A stretch of DNA of 64,000 nucleotides from Micrococcaceae bacterium RIT 802. GTDB lineage: Bacteria; Actinomycetota; Actinomycetes; Actinomycetales; Micrococcaceae. Positions 1 to 10,710 of this stretch are shown here, piece by piece (position 1 is the first letter of the stretch; each line of letters begins with the position of its first letter). Made by a program: the position numbers and the translations under genes. The notes beneath the pieces were generated by a model. The model made no database searches, was not told the DNA's origin, and worked only from the letters and a program-made list of their open reading frames with translations. The DNA is taken from assembly GCA_016892645.1 (NCBI GenBank), contig JAFEMX010000005.1, forward strand, positions 62,001-126,000, in the 5' to 3' direction.

Positions 1-43
1 CGTCGCCTAAAGCACCACCCATCACCACCAGTTGGAGGCCGGC

Positions 44-514
44 ATGATGTCCGCCGACACCGTGGTGGCGACCCACAGGTCTCCGGTCGCCACCACGCGC
101 ACGTCCCTGATCTACTTCTCATCCGCTTCCGGATACACGAAGCGGTTCATCGAGAAGCTGGAACTCGATGCGGCGCGCATCCCCCTCCATGCCAGGGACC
201 CCGAGTTGCTGGCCACCGAACCGTACGTTCTCGTCCTCCCCACCTATGGCGGGGAAAAGGGTGAACGGTCGATTCTCCCGCAGGTCATCCGCTTCCTCAA
301 CAACGAGGGCAACCGGAACCTGCTGCGCGGCGTCATCGGCGCCGGCAATACGAACTTTGGAACCACCTACTGCCTGGCGGCGGACAAGATCTCCGCCAAA
401 TGCGGGGTTCCAGTGCTGTACCGCTTCGAACTCATGGGCACGTCCGAGGATGTGGCCCATGTACGCCAAGGATTGGAAGAGTTTTGGAAACAACAGTCGC
501 AGAGTCGACCGTGA
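44..514 (+). CDS. nrdI: Class Ib ribonucleotide reductase flavodoxin NrdI
   Basis: Small flavodoxin-like protein that supplies the oxidant used to build the manganese-tyrosyl radical in NrdF. It contains the NrdI signature: an N-terminal strand [18 protein letters not shown], the LPTYGGE loop and the GAGNTNFG flavin loop. About 156 aa, normal for the family. GGAGG at 34-38 sits 5 bases before ATG 44 (ATG 47 is also possible); a TTG at 32 is too early for this ribosome site. The stop at 512-514 overlaps the nrdE start. A TAA at 8-10 could be the tail of an nrdH gene outside the window, but only two codons are visible. Confidence 0.95.
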   Translation: MMSADTVVATHRSPVATTRTSLIYFSSASGYTKRFIEKLELDAARIPLHARDPELLATEPYVLVLPTYGGEKGERSILPQVIRFLNNEGNRNLLRGVIGAGNTNFGTTYCLAADKISAKCGVPVLYRFELMGTSEDVAHVRQGLEEFWKQQSQSRP

Positions 515-2652
515 AGACCGAGAGCAAGGAAGTCCCCGAAGCCTTCAAGGGGCTGGGCTACCACGAGCTGAACGCCATGCTCAACCTCTACGACCGGGAT
601 GGCAACATCCAGTTCGAGGCGGACCAGGCAGCGGCGCGGCAGTACTTCCTGCAGCACGTGAACACCAACACCGTCTTCTTCCATGACCTGGACGAGAAGC
701 TCGAATACCTGATCAAGCACGAGTACTACGAGCGCGAAACCCTCGACCAGTACACGATGAACTTCGTGCGCGAGCTCTACTCACACGCGTACAAGAAGAA
801 GTTCCGCTTCGAGACCTTCCTCGGTGCGTTCAAGTTCTACACCTCGTACACGCTGAAGACCTTCGACGGCAAGCGCTACCTCGAACGCTACGAGGACCGT
901 GTGTGCATGGTCGCCCTGCACCTGGCCCGCGGCGACGACCAGCTGGCCATCCAGCTCGTCGACGAGATCATCGACGGCCGTTTCCAGCCTGCCACCCCGA
1001 CCTTCCTCAATGCCGGCAAGGCCCAGCGCGGCGAGCTCGTCTCCTGCTTCCTGCTGCGCGTCGAGGACAACATGGAGTCGATTGCCCGCGGCATCAACTC
1101 CTCGCTGCAGCTGTCCAAGCGCGGCGGCGGTGTCGCCCTGTCGCTGACCAACATCCGCGAGCATGGGGCGCCGATCAAGCAGATCGAGAACCAGTCCTCC
1201 GGCGTGATCCCCGTGATGAAGCTCCTCGAGGACAGCTTCTCCTACGCCAACCAGCTCGGTGCCCGCCAGGGCGCCGGCGCGGTCTACCTGCATGCCCACC
1301 ACCCGGACATCTACCGGTTCCTGGACACCAAGCGCGAGAACGCCGACGAGAAGATCCGCATCAAGACCCTCTCCCTGGGCGTCGTGGTCCCGGACATCAC
1401 CTTCGAGCTGGCCCGCAAGAACGAGGACATGTACCTCTTCTCCCCGTACGACGTCGAGCGCGTCTACGGCATGCCGTTCTCCGATGTCTCGGTCACCGAG
1501 AAGTACTACGAGATGGTCGACGACTCCCGGATCAAGAAGACCAAGATCAGTGCCCGCGAGTTCTTCCAGACTCTCGCCGAGATCCAGTTCGAATCCGGCT
1601 ACCCGTACGTCATGTTCGAGGACACCGTGAACCGGGCCAACCCGATCAAGGGCAAGGTCACCATGAGCAACCTCTGCTCGGAGATCCTGCAGGTGTCGTC
1701 CCCCTCGACCTACAAGGACGACCTGGGCTACGACGTCGTCGGCAAGGACATCTCCTGCAACCTGGGTTCGATGAACATCGCCAAGGCGATGGACTCCCCG
1801 GATCTGGGTGCCTCGGTCGAGACGGCCATCCGTGCACTCTCCGCCGTCTCCGACATGTCCTACATCGGATCGGTTCCCTCGATCGCCGAGGGCAACCAGC
1901 AATCGCACGCCATCGGCCTGGGGCAGATGAACCTGCACGGCTACCTGGCGCGCGAGCGCGTCCACTACGGCTCCGAGGAGGGCCTGGACTTCACGAACAT
2001 CTACTTCTACACGGTGGTGTTCCACGCACTGCGGTCCTCGAACAAGCTCGCCATGGAAAAGGGCGAGACCTTCGGGGGCTTCGAGGATTCCCAGTACGCC
2101 TCCGGGGAGTTCTTCGACAAGTACACCGAGGCCGAGTGGGTCCCGCAGACCGAGAAGGTCCGCGAGCTGTTCGCCAACGTGCACATCCCCACCCAACAGG
2201 ACTGGTTGGAGCTGAAGGCCTCCGTCATGGAGCACGGCATCTACAACCAGAACCTGCAGGCCGTCCCGCCGACAGGCTCGATCTCGTACATCAACAACTC
2301 GACTTCTTCGATCCACCCGGTGGCCTCGAAGATCGAGATCCGCAAGGAAGGCAAGCTGGGCCGCGTCTACTACCCGGCGCCCTACCTGACCAACGACAAC
2401 CTGGACTACTACCAGGACGCGTACGAGATCGGCTACGAGAAGATCATCGACACCTACGCCGCCGCCACGCAGCACGTCGACCAGGGCCTCTCGCTGACGC
2501 TGTTCTTCAAGGACACCGCCACGACACGTGACATCAACAAGGCGCAGATCTACGCATGGCGCAAGGGCATCAAGACGCTCTACTACATCAGGCTCCGCCA
2601 GCTCGCGCTGGAGGGGACCGAGGTGGAGGGCTGCGTTTCCTGCGCACTTTAG
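511..2652 (+). CDS. nrdE: Class Ib ribonucleoside-diphosphate reductase alpha subunit NrdE
   Basis: Catalytic subunit that reduces ribonucleoside diphosphates to deoxyribonucleotides, working with NrdF. The protein starts near VKTESKE and then follows the family: [35 protein letters not shown], the SKRGGG loop, NLCSEIL, and the C-terminal redox pair in EGCVSCAL. About 713 aa, the usual NrdE length. GTG 511 overlaps the nrdI stop as GTGA, which is why I chose it; the open frame extends upstream to 400 but that part reads inside nrdI. The gene ends with tandem TAG stops. A strong hairpin separates it from nrdF. Confidence 0.95.
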   Translation: MKTESKEVPEAFKGLGYHELNAMLNLYDRDGNIQFEADQAAARQYFLQHVNTNTVFFHDLDEKLEYLIKHEYYERETLDQYTMNFVRELYSHAYKKKFRFETFLGAFKFYTSYTLKTFDGKRYLERYEDRVCMVALHLARGDDQLAIQLVDEIIDGRFQPATPTFLNAGKAQRGELVSCFLLRVEDNMESIARGINSSLQLSKRGGGVALSLTNIREHGAPIKQIENQSSGVIPVMKLLEDSFSYANQLGARQGAGAVYLHAHHPDIYRFLDTKRENADEKIRIKTLSLGVVVPDITFELARKNEDMYLFSPYDVERVYGMPFSDVSVTEKYYEMVDDSRIKKTKISAREFFQTLAEIQFESGYPYVMFEDTVNRANPIKGKVTMSNLCSEILQVSSPSTYKDDLGYDVVGKDISCNLGSMNIAKAMDSPDLGASVETAIRALSAVSDMSYIGSVPSIAEGNQQSHAIGLGQMNLHGYLARERVHYGSEEGLDFTNIYFYTVVFHALRSSNKLAMEKGETFGGFEDSQYASGEFFDKYTEAEWVPQTEKVRELFANVHIPTQQDWLELKASVMEHGIYNQNLQAVPPTGSISYINNSTSSIHPVASKIEIRKEGKLGRVYYPAPYLTNDNLDYYQDAYEIGYEKIIDTYAAATQHVDQGLSLTLFFKDTATTRDINKAQIYAWRKGIKTLYYIRLRQLALEGTEVEGCVSCAL

Positions 2653-2694
2653 TAGCAGGCATTGTAGCAAGCTAACCCAGCTTCGCAGACATGA

Positions 2695-3758
<1,064 letters not shown>

Positions 3759-3759
<1 letters not shown>

Positions 3760-4220
3760 TGGGGCTTTACCTTGGTCTCCTTCCTGCGAAGGAGGAGATC
3801 AAGTGGGTCACGCTCGAAGAACGAGAGCATTCACACCTTGGAGTCGCGGACTACAAAAAGGCAAAAATCCCCGAATTTGGCAGCCGCGAGCGGGAAATGG
3901 CCTGGCTCTACACGTATGTGCTCGAGACCTTCCAGCCGATGTCCGTACAATCCGTATGTGTCGTTCATGGAGCAACTTCCCAGAGCGGGTCAGAGTCAGT
4001 ACTCTATCGGGCGCAGGTTGAAGGCGTCGTTCTAGCTGCTCTCGGTTCGCTTAAGCGTGAAGTCATAAGCGCCAAAAAGCAGCGAATTGGCACCGCTTTC
4101 GGGTTGAAAAGAGGAGCATCCCTATCGGGGGTACCCCACTTGGAAGAATTGAGGGAGGCTCGTTCGTTGCCGAAGTACATGGATGAGCCCCTAGCTGCTG
4201 CACTCTTAGCCCGGCGATAG
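3759..4220 (+). CDS. Small RuvC/RNase H-fold-like protein (DUF3010-like), island gene 1
   Basis: No confident family name. The 153-aa product reads like a RuvC/RNase H fold: a first strand pair GLYLGLLPAKEEIKWVTLEE (residues 2-21), a strand VQSVCVV followed by a helix with RAQVEGVVLAAL (84-95), KKQRIGTAFG (106-115), and a final acidic helix MDEPLAAALLA (141-151). The order resembles DUF3010. The positions where nucleases of this fold carry the first Asp and the central Glu hold Tyr4 and His70, so it may be catalytically dead. GTG 3759 is the only in-frame start and overlaps the nrdF stop (TAGTG). A good Shine-Dalgarno (AAGGAGGAG, 3789-3797) lies inside the gene, before GTG 3803 in another frame whose 72-codon product does not look like a protein. 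Base composition is AT-richer than the neighbours. The kinase follows after 8 bases, so the two are probably co-expressed. Confidence 0.6.
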
Positions 4221-4228
4221 GGCGACTG

Positions 4229-5251
4229 TTGCACACTCGTTTGGAGCTGTTGGGCAAGGGCCATTTTGGCGAAGTCTGGAAGGAATTTGATTCCTACACT
4301 GGTCGCATTTGTGCAACCAAATGTATCCCACTCGGCAGGTCTGGATTTTCAGACAATTTGGACGAGGCCAAACTGATGGTTGCCAGCAGTTCGCGATACA
4401 CCGTTGAGGTCTTCAGTGCGACTCGCGAGGGCGATGAATTTGTGATTCGGACTGAGTATCTGCCGAATGGCAGTCTTGCTAGTAGATGTGAGCAAGGCAC
4501 GGTTCCGATGAAGGACTTTTACACGTGGTTTCCAGCCATCTGCAGAGGAGTCTCGTTTCTCCATTCAAAGGGCATCCTGCATCGGGACATCAAGCCAGCG
4601 AACGTGCTATTCGACAAAGATCTCAACGCGAGGCTCTGCGATTTTGGTCTAGCCCTCTTGGAGGGCACACAGCCCGACCATGCGAGCATGGCGTACCTTC
4701 CCACACTGACGCCTGAATCGGACTCTGTAGCTACAAAGGCGGGCGACATATATGCGCTGGGGTGCCTTGCCTATCGGATGCTATTCGGAGAGATCGAATG
4801 GAAACGTCAGTTAAGAGATTCAGCTCGCGGGGAAAAGCCTTTGGCTTCGTTAAAGAAGGCGGCTCGAGAAGGAAATTTCCCGAACCGGACGTCGTTCCCT
4901 CCCAATGTTTCCAAGCGACTTCAGCGAGTCCTCCTGCGGGCGCTGGACCCGAACCCCGCTAAAAGGTTTACTTCAGTTACGGAACTTTGCGAAGCCGTTG
5001 AAAGCGCGATTCCGCCAGTCTACTGGAGTCTGGACACGGACAACGTCGGTTGGGTCGGTGAGTCCAAGATGACCAACGACAATCGGATTTGGCGGGTTCG
5101 CCTATCCGAGGGCCACATCGAAACGAAACGTTCGATAAACGGGTCTCAATTCCGCCGTGTGAGCAAGTTTTGCGCACCGATCGGAAACTTGAGTGACCAC
5201 AGAGTCTTGTCGGAAGCTTTTCGGAACATCGAGAATAGTGTCGCTAAATGA
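4229..5251 (+). CDS. Ser/Thr protein kinase, island gene 2
   Basis: Complete eukaryotic-like protein kinase, 340 aa, soluble, with no membrane segment. Visible motifs: glycine loop GKGHFGEV (9-16), ATP-anchoring Lys31 in CATKCI, helix-C Glu46, catalytic HRDIKPAN (118-125), DFG (138-140), and TPE in place of APE. All catalytic residues are present, so it should be active. Residues from about 265 form a C-terminal domain I do not recognise (PPVYWSLDTDNVGWVGE and onward). There is no PASTA or other extracellular sensor, unlike housekeeping PknB kinases. The start is TTG 4229 (AGGG 4219-4222 upstream); an in-frame stop at 4184 rules out a much longer N-terminus. Together with the preceding RNase H-like gene it forms an AT-richer two-gene cassette. 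A defence or stress role is plausible but not shown. Confidence 0.9.
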   Translation: MHTRLELLGKGHFGEVWKEFDSYTGRICATKCIPLGRSGFSDNLDEAKLMVASSSRYTVEVFSATREGDEFVIRTEYLPNGSLASRCEQGTVPMKDFYTWFPAICRGVSFLHSKGILHRDIKPANVLFDKDLNARLCDFGLALLEGTQPDHASMAYLPTLTPESDSVATKAGDIYALGCLAYRMLFGEIEWKRQLRDSARGEKPLASLKKAAREGNFPNRTSFPPNVSKRLQRVLLRALDPNPAKRFTSVTELCEAVESAIPPVYWSLDTDNVGWVGESKMTNDNRIWRVRLSEGHIETKRSINGSQFRRVSKFCAPIGNLSDHRVLSEAFRNIENSVAK

Positions 5252-5483
5252 CGGTTGGCCAGCTTAGGGGATTCGCTGACTGCTAGTAACTCCTTCGAAC
5301 GAGCAAATTTCAATCGTGACGGCAGACGAACTAGTTGAAGCGGCCCCATCGCTCGGGCAGTTTCAACTGCGCGACAAGAAAGTCCCTACTTCGATGCCAG
5401 GGCACCGGCAGCGAAGAGCAGTGCGCTGCGGACCAGATGCCGCCCGGGGAGGAATGCCACGACGTCAGAGTAGTGACAGGCCC
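5252..5483. other. Right end of the AT-richer island, no clear gene
   Basis: About 230 bases between the kinase and DUF2809. A GTG at 5316 opens about 25 protein-like codons (MTADELVEAAPSLGQ) that then run into arginine-rich out-of-frame sequence, so this could be a truncated gene start. Composition changes from AT-rich to GC-rich near 5400, which is probably the island boundary. No repeat or attachment site was recognised. Confidence 0.4.
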
Positions 5484-5918
5484 CTAACTGGCGTCCCCGA
5501 CAGCCGTTGGAATCGGTGCCCTTCGAAGCCACGACAGGTAGTGATCGGCGAGGCACGCGGCCACAGCACCCGCGGCATACGCGATCAGGTCCCCGGCGAC
5601 AAACGTCGTCCCCAACACCAGCCGGGCCGGCGGGAAGACCGAGCCCAGGTCATGGGGGAGCGGCGTCAGCTGTAGGAGCTCCACGGCCCAGCAGAACCCC
5701 AGCGCGGTCACGGCGACGACGGCGGGACGCCACCTGGGGGCGATGAAGGCCATGAGCAGGTAGACCATCACCGCATACAGGACCCCACCGGCCGCGTCTC
5801 CCGCCCAACCCCCAACCAGGAACCGGGCGGTCAGGCCCACCGGGATCACGCACGCTCCGGCGACCACCAGGATCAGCCGACGCCGCGTGGTGGGGGAGGC
5901 TGTGCCGGACCGGTGCAT
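5484..5918 (-). CDS. DUF2809 family membrane protein
   Basis: 144-aa integral membrane protein with about four hydrophobic segments ([68 protein letters not shown]). The pattern GD...LYA...ELLQL...LG..F...DL.AY matches DUF2809, a family related in pattern to VanZ-like proteins and of unknown function. It is divergent from selO across 59 bp. ATG 5918 has a -10 box (TAGACT on the minus strand, 5925-5930) six bases upstream, so the transcript is probably leaderless. Confidence 0.8.
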   Translation of the reverse strand: MHRSGTASPTTRRRLILVVAGACVIPVGLTARFLVGGWAGDAAGGVLYAVMVYLLMAFIAPRWRPAVVAVTALGFCWAVELLQLTPLPHDLGSVFPPARLVLGTTFVAGDLIAYAAGAVAACLADHYLSWLRRAPIPTAVGDAS

Positions 5919-5924
5919 GCGGGA

Positions 5925-5930
5925 AGTCTA
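5925..5930 (-). promoter_or_regulatory. Leaderless-type -10 box for DUF2809
   Basis: TAGACT on the minus strand, 6 bases before ATG 5918. It pairs with the divergent selO box, so both genes share a 59-bp intergenic region. Confidence 0.5.
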
Positions 5931-5965
5931 CCGTTGCCCGGCACGACACCGGGGCGGCCGCGGCG

Positions 5966-5971
5966 TATGGT
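5966..5971 (+). promoter_or_regulatory. Leaderless-type -10 box for selO
   Basis: TATGGT ends 6 bases before ATG 5978, placing the transcription start at or next to the start codon. GAAAG at 5973-5977 is too close to be a good ribosome site. Confidence 0.5.
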
Positions 5972-5977
5972 CGAAAG

Positions 5978-7444
5978 ATGAGCGCTGCACTCCAGGGAAC
6001 CGTCTTCCTCAATGACCATTTCTCCCGCGATCTCCCCGAACTCTCCATTCCATGGAAAGCCGAACCGACCCCTGACCCGCGCCTGCTGGTCCTGAACAGC
6101 AGACTCGCCGCGGACCTCGGATTGGACCTGGAATTCCTCCGTAGTGACAATGGCCTGGGACTGCTGACCGGCACGGCCGTGCCCGAAGGGGCCACCCCCG
6201 TTGCCCAGGGGTACGCCGGACACCAATTCGGTTCTTACTCGCCGCGTTTGGGCGATGGCAGGGCCCTGCTGATGGGCGAACTCCGCGGACCCGACGGGAC
6301 CGTGCATGATCTGCACCTCAAGGGATCCGGACGCACTCCGTTCGCGCGCGGCGGTGACGGGTTAGCCGCAGTGGGTCCCATGCTGCGCGAGTACCTGGTC
6401 AGTGAGGCGATGCACGCCCTCGGCATCCCCACCACTCGGTCGCTGGCCGTCGTGGCCACCGGAGCCACGATCCACCGGGACACCCCGCAGCCGGGCGCGG
6501 TCCTGGCGAGGGTGGCGGCCAGCCATCTGCGGGTGGGATCGTTCCAGTACGCCCGGGCGATGGGCGACGAGGATCTGCTGCGCCGCCTCGCCGACCACGC
6601 CATCGCACGGCTGCACCCCGACGCCGCGGAGGCCGAACATCCCTACCGCGCGCTCTTCGATGCCGTCGTGTCCGCCCAGGCCCGGCTGGTCGCCCAGTGG
6701 ATGCTGGTCGGCTTCGTCCACGGCGTGATGAACACCGACAACATGACCATCTCCGGCGAAACCATCGACTACGGCCCCTGCGCGTTCATGGACGGATTCG
6801 ACCCCGCAGCGCTCTACAGCTCGATTGACGCCGAAGGGCGGTATGCCTACCGGAACCAGCCGGTCATCGCCGAGTGGAATCTGGCCCGCCTGGCGGAGTC
6901 ACTGCTCCCGCTGCTGCACGACGACGAAGACCAAGCCGTCGAGGTGGCCATGGGCTCGCTGCGGACATTCCGCGACCAGTACAGCGCCGCCTGGTCGTCC
7001 GGAATGCGCGAAAAACTGGGATTGGCCGCGACCGACCCGGCCGACGATGCGGCCACTCCCGTCGTGGACGGTGTCATCGCCCTGCTGCAGCAACACGGCG
7101 TCGATTACACGTCCTTCTTCCGCCGCCTCGGTGCGGCGGCCCGCGGGGACAGCGCCCCGGCGCGGGCCCTGTTCACCGACCCGACGGACTACGACGCGTG
7201 GGCCAACACCTGGCTCGCCTTGGGCCCGGACGCAGATCGGATCGACCGCATCAACCCCGCGTATATCCCGCGCAACCACCTGGTGGAGGAGGCGCTGGCC
7301 GCGGCGACGGCCGGGGACATGGACCCCTTCCTGCAGCTGCTGTACGCGGTGACCGATCCCTACCGCGAACGCCCGGGACTGGAGCGTTATGCCGCCGGTG
7401 CACCCGAGGACTTCGGCCCCTACAGGACCTTCTGCGGCACCTGA
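5978..7444 (+). CDS. selO: Protein adenylyltransferase SelO (YdiU/UPF0061)
   Basis: Pseudokinase-fold enzyme that transfers AMP from ATP to Ser/Thr/Tyr of target proteins, linked in other bacteria to redox stress. 488 aa, close to the usual length. Diagnostic segments: [20 protein letters not shown], the nucleotide-binding [17 protein letters not shown], a conserved [20 protein letters not shown], and the metal-binding [10 protein letters not shown] with [13 protein letters not shown]. The gene is single, divergent from DUF2809, with a likely leaderless promoter. Confidence 0.92.
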   Translation: MSAALQGTVFLNDHFSRDLPELSIPWKAEPTPDPRLLVLNSRLAADLGLDLEFLRSDNGLGLLTGTAVPEGATPVAQGYAGHQFGSYSPRLGDGRALLMGELRGPDGTVHDLHLKGSGRTPFARGGDGLAAVGPMLREYLVSEAMHALGIPTTRSLAVVATGATIHRDTPQPGAVLARVAASHLRVGSFQYARAMGDEDLLRRLADHAIARLHPDAAEAEHPYRALFDAVVSAQARLVAQWMLVGFVHGVMNTDNMTISGETIDYGPCAFMDGFDPAALYSSIDAEGRYAYRNQPVIAEWNLARLAESLLPLLHDDEDQAVEVAMGSLRTFRDQYSAAWSSGMREKLGLAATDPADDAATPVVDGVIALLQQHGVDYTSFFRRLGAAARGDSAPARALFTDPTDYDAWANTWLALGPDADRIDRINPAYIPRNHLVEEALAAATAGDMDPFLQLLYAVTDPYRERPGLERYAAGAPEDFGPYRTFCGT

Positions 7445-7551
7445 GGCCGCTCGCCCCTAGCGTGCGGTCGCGCCGGGGCGATGTGGGGGCCGTATTGCCG
7501 CTAGTCTGGAAAATCCAGCGACCACCGGCGCCGTGCTGAAAGGATGGATCC

Positions 7552-8415
7552 ATGACCGAAACCTCCACCGGGCACGGGGCGACCCCCGATGCCTCCGCCG
7601 ACCACCTCGAACGGCTCCCGGACGGCTCGAGGCCGACCTCGTTCTACGTTCCGTTGGGCGGCGGGAAATACCGCTCCACCATCCACACCCAGGGTGCCTG
7701 GAATGCCCACGAGCAGCACATGGCACCGGCCACCGGGCTGTTGGCCCACGAACTCGAGAGGTTCCAGCCGCGCGAGGACATGCGCATGGCCCGCGCCAGC
7801 CTGGACATCCTGGGCATCATCCACGGGGGCGACATCGAGATCACCACGCGCATGGTCCGGCCCGGCAAGACCATCGAACTGATCGAGGCCGAGATGCTCT
7901 GCCAGGGCCGCACGGCGATCGTCGCCCGCGCCTGGCGGCTGAAGACCCACGACTCCACCGCCGTCGCGGGCATCGAGGACCCGACCGTGACCCACCCGGA
8001 GGACCTGCCCGCGTGGGACGGTATGGACATGTGGCCCGGCGGCTACATCGAGCAGCTCGAATTCCGTGTCGAACCGGGCCTGCGCCTGGGCCGCGGCATG
8101 GTGTGGATGCGCAACCCCAACGCCATGGTCGACGGCGTGCCCTCCGGAGACATGGTCCGCCTGCTGGGCATGGTCGACACGGCCAACGGGGTGGCGCCGC
8201 GTGTGGCACCGGGCCCCGAGTCCTGGATGTTCCCCAACGTGGACCTGCAGATCCACATGCACCGCCGCCCGACCGGCGAATGGCTGGGGATCTCCTCGCA
8301 GCAGACGTATGGAACCGACGGCATCGGCCTGACCTCCGCGGTGCTGCACGACGTCGAGGGACCCTTCGGGCGCAGCGAGCAGATCCTCACCGTCCGCCCG
8401 ATGCCCGTCCGCTAG
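7552..8415 (+). CDS. Acyl-CoA thioesterase-like (double hotdog) protein
   Basis: 287 aa. N-terminal half SFYVPLGGGKYRSTIHTQGAW...ASLDILGIIHGGDIEITTRMVRPGKTIELIEAEM resembles the first hotdog of TesB-like thioesterases, and the second half ends SSQQTYGTDGIGLTSAVLHD, a typical second hotdog strand. The substrate cannot be read from sequence. AAAGGA at 7538-7543 precedes ATG 7552, and a TAGTCT box lies at 7502-7507. It converges with the next gene after 23 bases. Confidence 0.75.
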   Translation: MTETSTGHGATPDASADHLERLPDGSRPTSFYVPLGGGKYRSTIHTQGAWNAHEQHMAPATGLLAHELERFQPREDMRMARASLDILGIIHGGDIEITTRMVRPGKTIELIEAEMLCQGRTAIVARAWRLKTHDSTAVAGIEDPTVTHPEDLPAWDGMDMWPGGYIEQLEFRVEPGLRLGRGMVWMRNPNAMVDGVPSGDMVRLLGMVDTANGVAPRVAPGPESWMFPNVDLQIHMHRRPTGEWLGISSQQTYGTDGIGLTSAVLHDVEGPFGRSEQILTVRPMPVR

Positions 8416-8438
8416 GCCCGGCGCGGAAGGCGGCGGGA

Positions 8439-9020
8439 TCAGGCGGACGCGAGCAGCTGGCGGACCCTGGACTTCGGCGTGGGAACGAAGCCGGCGTCGA
8501 CGTACCGCCGGCGCAGCTGGCCCTCGGCCCGGTAGAGCGCCCAGCCGCGGCGCAGCAGGAACGGGACCGGCTTGCGGCGCTCCCTGACATCGCGCACGAA
8601 CCGGCGCACCGCCGTCGTGATCGGGGAGACGTCGATGTAGTAGGCGCGCACGTCCACGCCGGCCGCCAGCAGCGGGGCGCGGATCTCGTCCACGAAGATC
8701 CCCTCGGCAACGGCCGGTCCGCCGGCCAGGTGCACGCTCTTGTAGCCGCTGTAGCTCGAGGTGGAGATCGAGTAGTCGGGGACCTGCATGGCCCCGGTGC
8801 GCAGCAGGGACAGCACGGCGTCGGCAGCGGCGTCGCAGTTCCAGGTGCCCGGATGGTCCCAGTCGACCTCGCCGTAACCGGTGCGCGGCAGCGGCGTGGC
8901 GGGGGAGTCCTCGGCGAGCTCACGGTAGAAGTTGTCCAGTTCGATGTGGGGTCGACCGTACCGCTCGGCGAGGTAGGACTTCCCGGAACCGGAGGAGCCG
9001 CCGAGGAGGATGAGCGTCAT
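8439..9020 (-). CDS. Uridine kinase-like P-loop protein
   Basis: 193-aa soluble protein with Walker A GGSSGSGKSY at its N-terminus, ELDNFYREL (the Asp typical of the uridine/pantothenate kinase superfamily) and VAEGIFVDEI. Substrate unknown; annotators would call it an ATP-binding or uridine kinase-like protein. I use ATG 9020, right before the first strand. GTG 9035 is a real alternative because an AATAAT box lies 7 bases upstream of it (9043-9048, minus strand). Divergent from the lipoate ligase-like gene. Confidence 0.75.
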   Translation of the reverse strand: MTLILLGGSSGSGKSYLAERYGRPHIELDNFYRELAEDSPATPLPRTGYGEVDWDHPGTWNCDAAADAVLSLLRTGAMQVPDYSISTSSYSGYKSVHLAGGPAVAEGIFVDEIRAPLLAAGVDVRAYYIDVSPITTAVRRFVRDVRERRKPVPFLLRRGWALYRAEGQLRRRYVDAGFVPTPKSRVRQLLASA

Positions 9021-9068
9021 GGATCGTTCAGGCACGGCCCCCATTATTCCTCGCGGCACGCCCACATC

Positions 9069-9074
9069 TAGAAT
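9069..9074 (+). promoter_or_regulatory. Leaderless-type -10 box for lipoate ligase-like gene
   Basis: TAGAAT ends 7 bases before ATG 9082. A GAGGG at 9076-9080 is also present but lies only one base before the ATG. Confidence 0.5.
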
Positions 9075-9081
9075 CGAGGGC

Positions 9082-9837
9082 ATGAGTGCCTGGAATCCCG
9101 CAGCAGATCACCCGCTGACCGTCTGGCGCTCCGGACCCACCGGTGACCCCGGGGATGACCTGCTCGAGGGCATCCGGCTGCTCGAACGCGTCCGCGACGG
9201 CGATGGCGGGGCCACCCTGCGCCTCTACCGCCCGGAGCCGACGGTGGCGTTCGGCCAACGCGACATCCGCCTTCCCGGGTACGACGCCGCCACCTCCTCC
9301 GCACGGGAGCTCGGCTTTGCGCCGGTGGTGCGCAAGGCCGGCGGACGGGCCGCGGCCTACCATCGAGGCACGCTGATCGTCGACCACGTCGAGCCCGCCG
9401 GGCAGGCCATGATGGGCCACCAGGAGCGGTTCCGGGTCCTGGGGGAGCTGTATGCCAACGCGCTTCGCTCGTTGGGCATCGACGCCGCGGTCGGGGAGAT
9501 CCCCGGGGAATACTGCCCGGGGGAGTTCAGCGTGCACGGCGTGCCCGGCACGGCGTCGGTGGCCACGGCTCCGGTGAAGCTCGTGGGCACCGCCCAACGC
9601 GTGGTGGCCGGCGCCTGGCTGTTCGCCAGCGTCTTCGTCGTGGAGGACTCGGCCCCGCTGCGCCGCGTGCTCGAGGCCGTCTACCGTGACATGGCGTTGC
9701 CGATGGACCCCTCGACGGCCGGGGCCGCGGAGGACCTGGTGCCGGGGACGTCGGTGGCCGATGTCGAGGCCGCCCTGCTGGCGGCCTACGGCGAGCACAC
9801 CGAACTGCTCGATCCGGGGGCCGTCGGGCGGTCGTAG
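9082..9837 (+). CDS. Lipoate--protein ligase A family (biotin/lipoyl ligase fold)
   Basis: 251-aa BPL/LplA-fold enzyme, expected to attach or transfer lipoyl or octanoyl groups to E2/GcvH proteins. Family features: LRLYRPEPTVAFGQRD, the GRAAAYHRGTLIVD substrate strand (RRxGGR-like: VVRKAGGRAA), and VKLVGTAQRVVAGAW, which carries the catalytic-Lys region. It could be a lipoate ligase or a LipM-like octanoyltransferase; sequence alone does not decide. The open frame extends upstream, but ATG 9082 has both a -10 box and a weak ribosome site. Confidence 0.8.
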   Translation: MSAWNPAADHPLTVWRSGPTGDPGDDLLEGIRLLERVRDGDGGATLRLYRPEPTVAFGQRDIRLPGYDAATSSARELGFAPVVRKAGGRAAAYHRGTLIVDHVEPAGQAMMGHQERFRVLGELYANALRSLGIDAAVGEIPGEYCPGEFSVHGVPGTASVATAPVKLVGTAQRVVAGAWLFASVFVVEDSAPLRRVLEAVYRDMALPMDPSTAGAAEDLVPGTSVADVEAALLAAYGEHTELLDPGAVGRS

Positions 9838-9989
9838 TCCGCACGGGCCCACTGCACCCCCACAGCCCACCGGGCGCGCGGCGTTGTTCACAACCGCGCA
9901 TTCATCGGATCCGGGGACCCGCCGGGTACCGATGCTGGTGTGCATGGCAGCGGCCCCGACGGGGTGGCCGGTGCCGCTGAGGAGGCATC

Positions 9990-10424
9990 ATGTGTACCAT
10001 CTGCAGCGCCAGAGCCCGGGAGCTGGAACCGGGGACGGCACCGCCGCCGGGGGACTGGTTCGTCGAGCACGCGATCGGACGACGCGGTGTCCCGGTCGCC
10101 TACACGGTCGGTTTGACCGGCATGGACCAACCCGAGCTGATCATCCGCGAGATGGCCTACGGGGTAGCCCACGGGATCCTGCATTCCCTGGTGGACCGGC
10201 TCGGGGAATGGCCTGCACGGTTGCAACCGGGGGCCGCGACTGGTCCCGGCGGACGGGAGCTCCTCCTGCGGCGCTATGCCTACAGCATCGAACTCACGCA
10301 GGCGATCGTGCGCTACGAGGGAATCATCGGGGTCCTGCAGGTCGTCCCCGCGCCCGTGGCGCCGCCGGCGGCGCTCCGCCCGTCCTGCGTGCTGGACCTG
10401 GCCCGCGGCAAGGCCGGCGCCTGA
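9990..10424 (+). CDS. DUF4262-like hypothetical protein
   Basis: 144 aa. The segment VPVAYTVGLTGMDQPELIIREMAYG resembles the core of DUF4262 (aYTvGL...PELi). Function unknown. MCTIC at the start has two cysteines, unusual for the family and possibly a metal site. GAGGAGG lies just before ATG 9990. Monocistronic; followed by about 285 bases without a gene. Confidence 0.6.
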   Translation: MCTICSARARELEPGTAPPPGDWFVEHAIGRRGVPVAYTVGLTGMDQPELIIREMAYGVAHGILHSLVDRLGEWPARLQPGAATGPGGRELLLRRYAYSIELTQAIVRYEGIIGVLQVVPAPVAPPAALRPSCVLDLARGKAGA

Positions 10425-10710
10425 ATGCATGTCGAGTCGGAGGAACCAGCCGGGCGCTTGTCCTGCAGCATGGGGCCTTCCACGGTCGGGCATCCGGAAC
10501 TGGTCATGAGGGGAAGCCATCCGCGGTCCCGCGCGCACCTGCTTCTCGGAGCCCGACCACGCTAAGGCAAGGGCATCACGGTGTTGGATTCTGTTGCGGA
10601 CACGCCCTGGTGGGGCCGCGCCCTGGCCTGCGGCTGAAACCGGTGGTGGCGGGTCTCGAAGAACCCGCCACCACCAATTCCGCCCGACCGGTTCACCCGG
10701 CCGGCCTCGG
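10425..10710. other. Convergent intergenic region with bidirectional terminator
   Basis: No convincing gene. GGTGGTGGCGGGT at 10642-10654 pairs perfectly with 10663-10675 around an 8-base loop (CTCGAAGA). The hairpin sits between two convergent genes and probably terminates both. The rest is GC-rich without recognised features. Confidence 0.65.

Noticed and set aside
781-2670. 629-codon open frame on the minus strand across nrdE
   Set aside because: Antisense shadow from high third-position GC; valine/leucine/glycine-rich with no domain, while the plus frame is a full NrdE.
3803-4021. 72-codon frame after a near-perfect Shine-Dalgarno in the island
   Set aside because: Sequence is Arg/Trp/Pro-rich and unstructured, while the overlapping 3759-4220 frame shows regular strands and helices. 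Kept only as an alternative in that gene's entry.
5316-5675. 119-codon frame after the kinase
   Set aside because: Only the first 25 codons look protein-like; the rest is opposite DUF2809. Described as a possible gene remnant instead.
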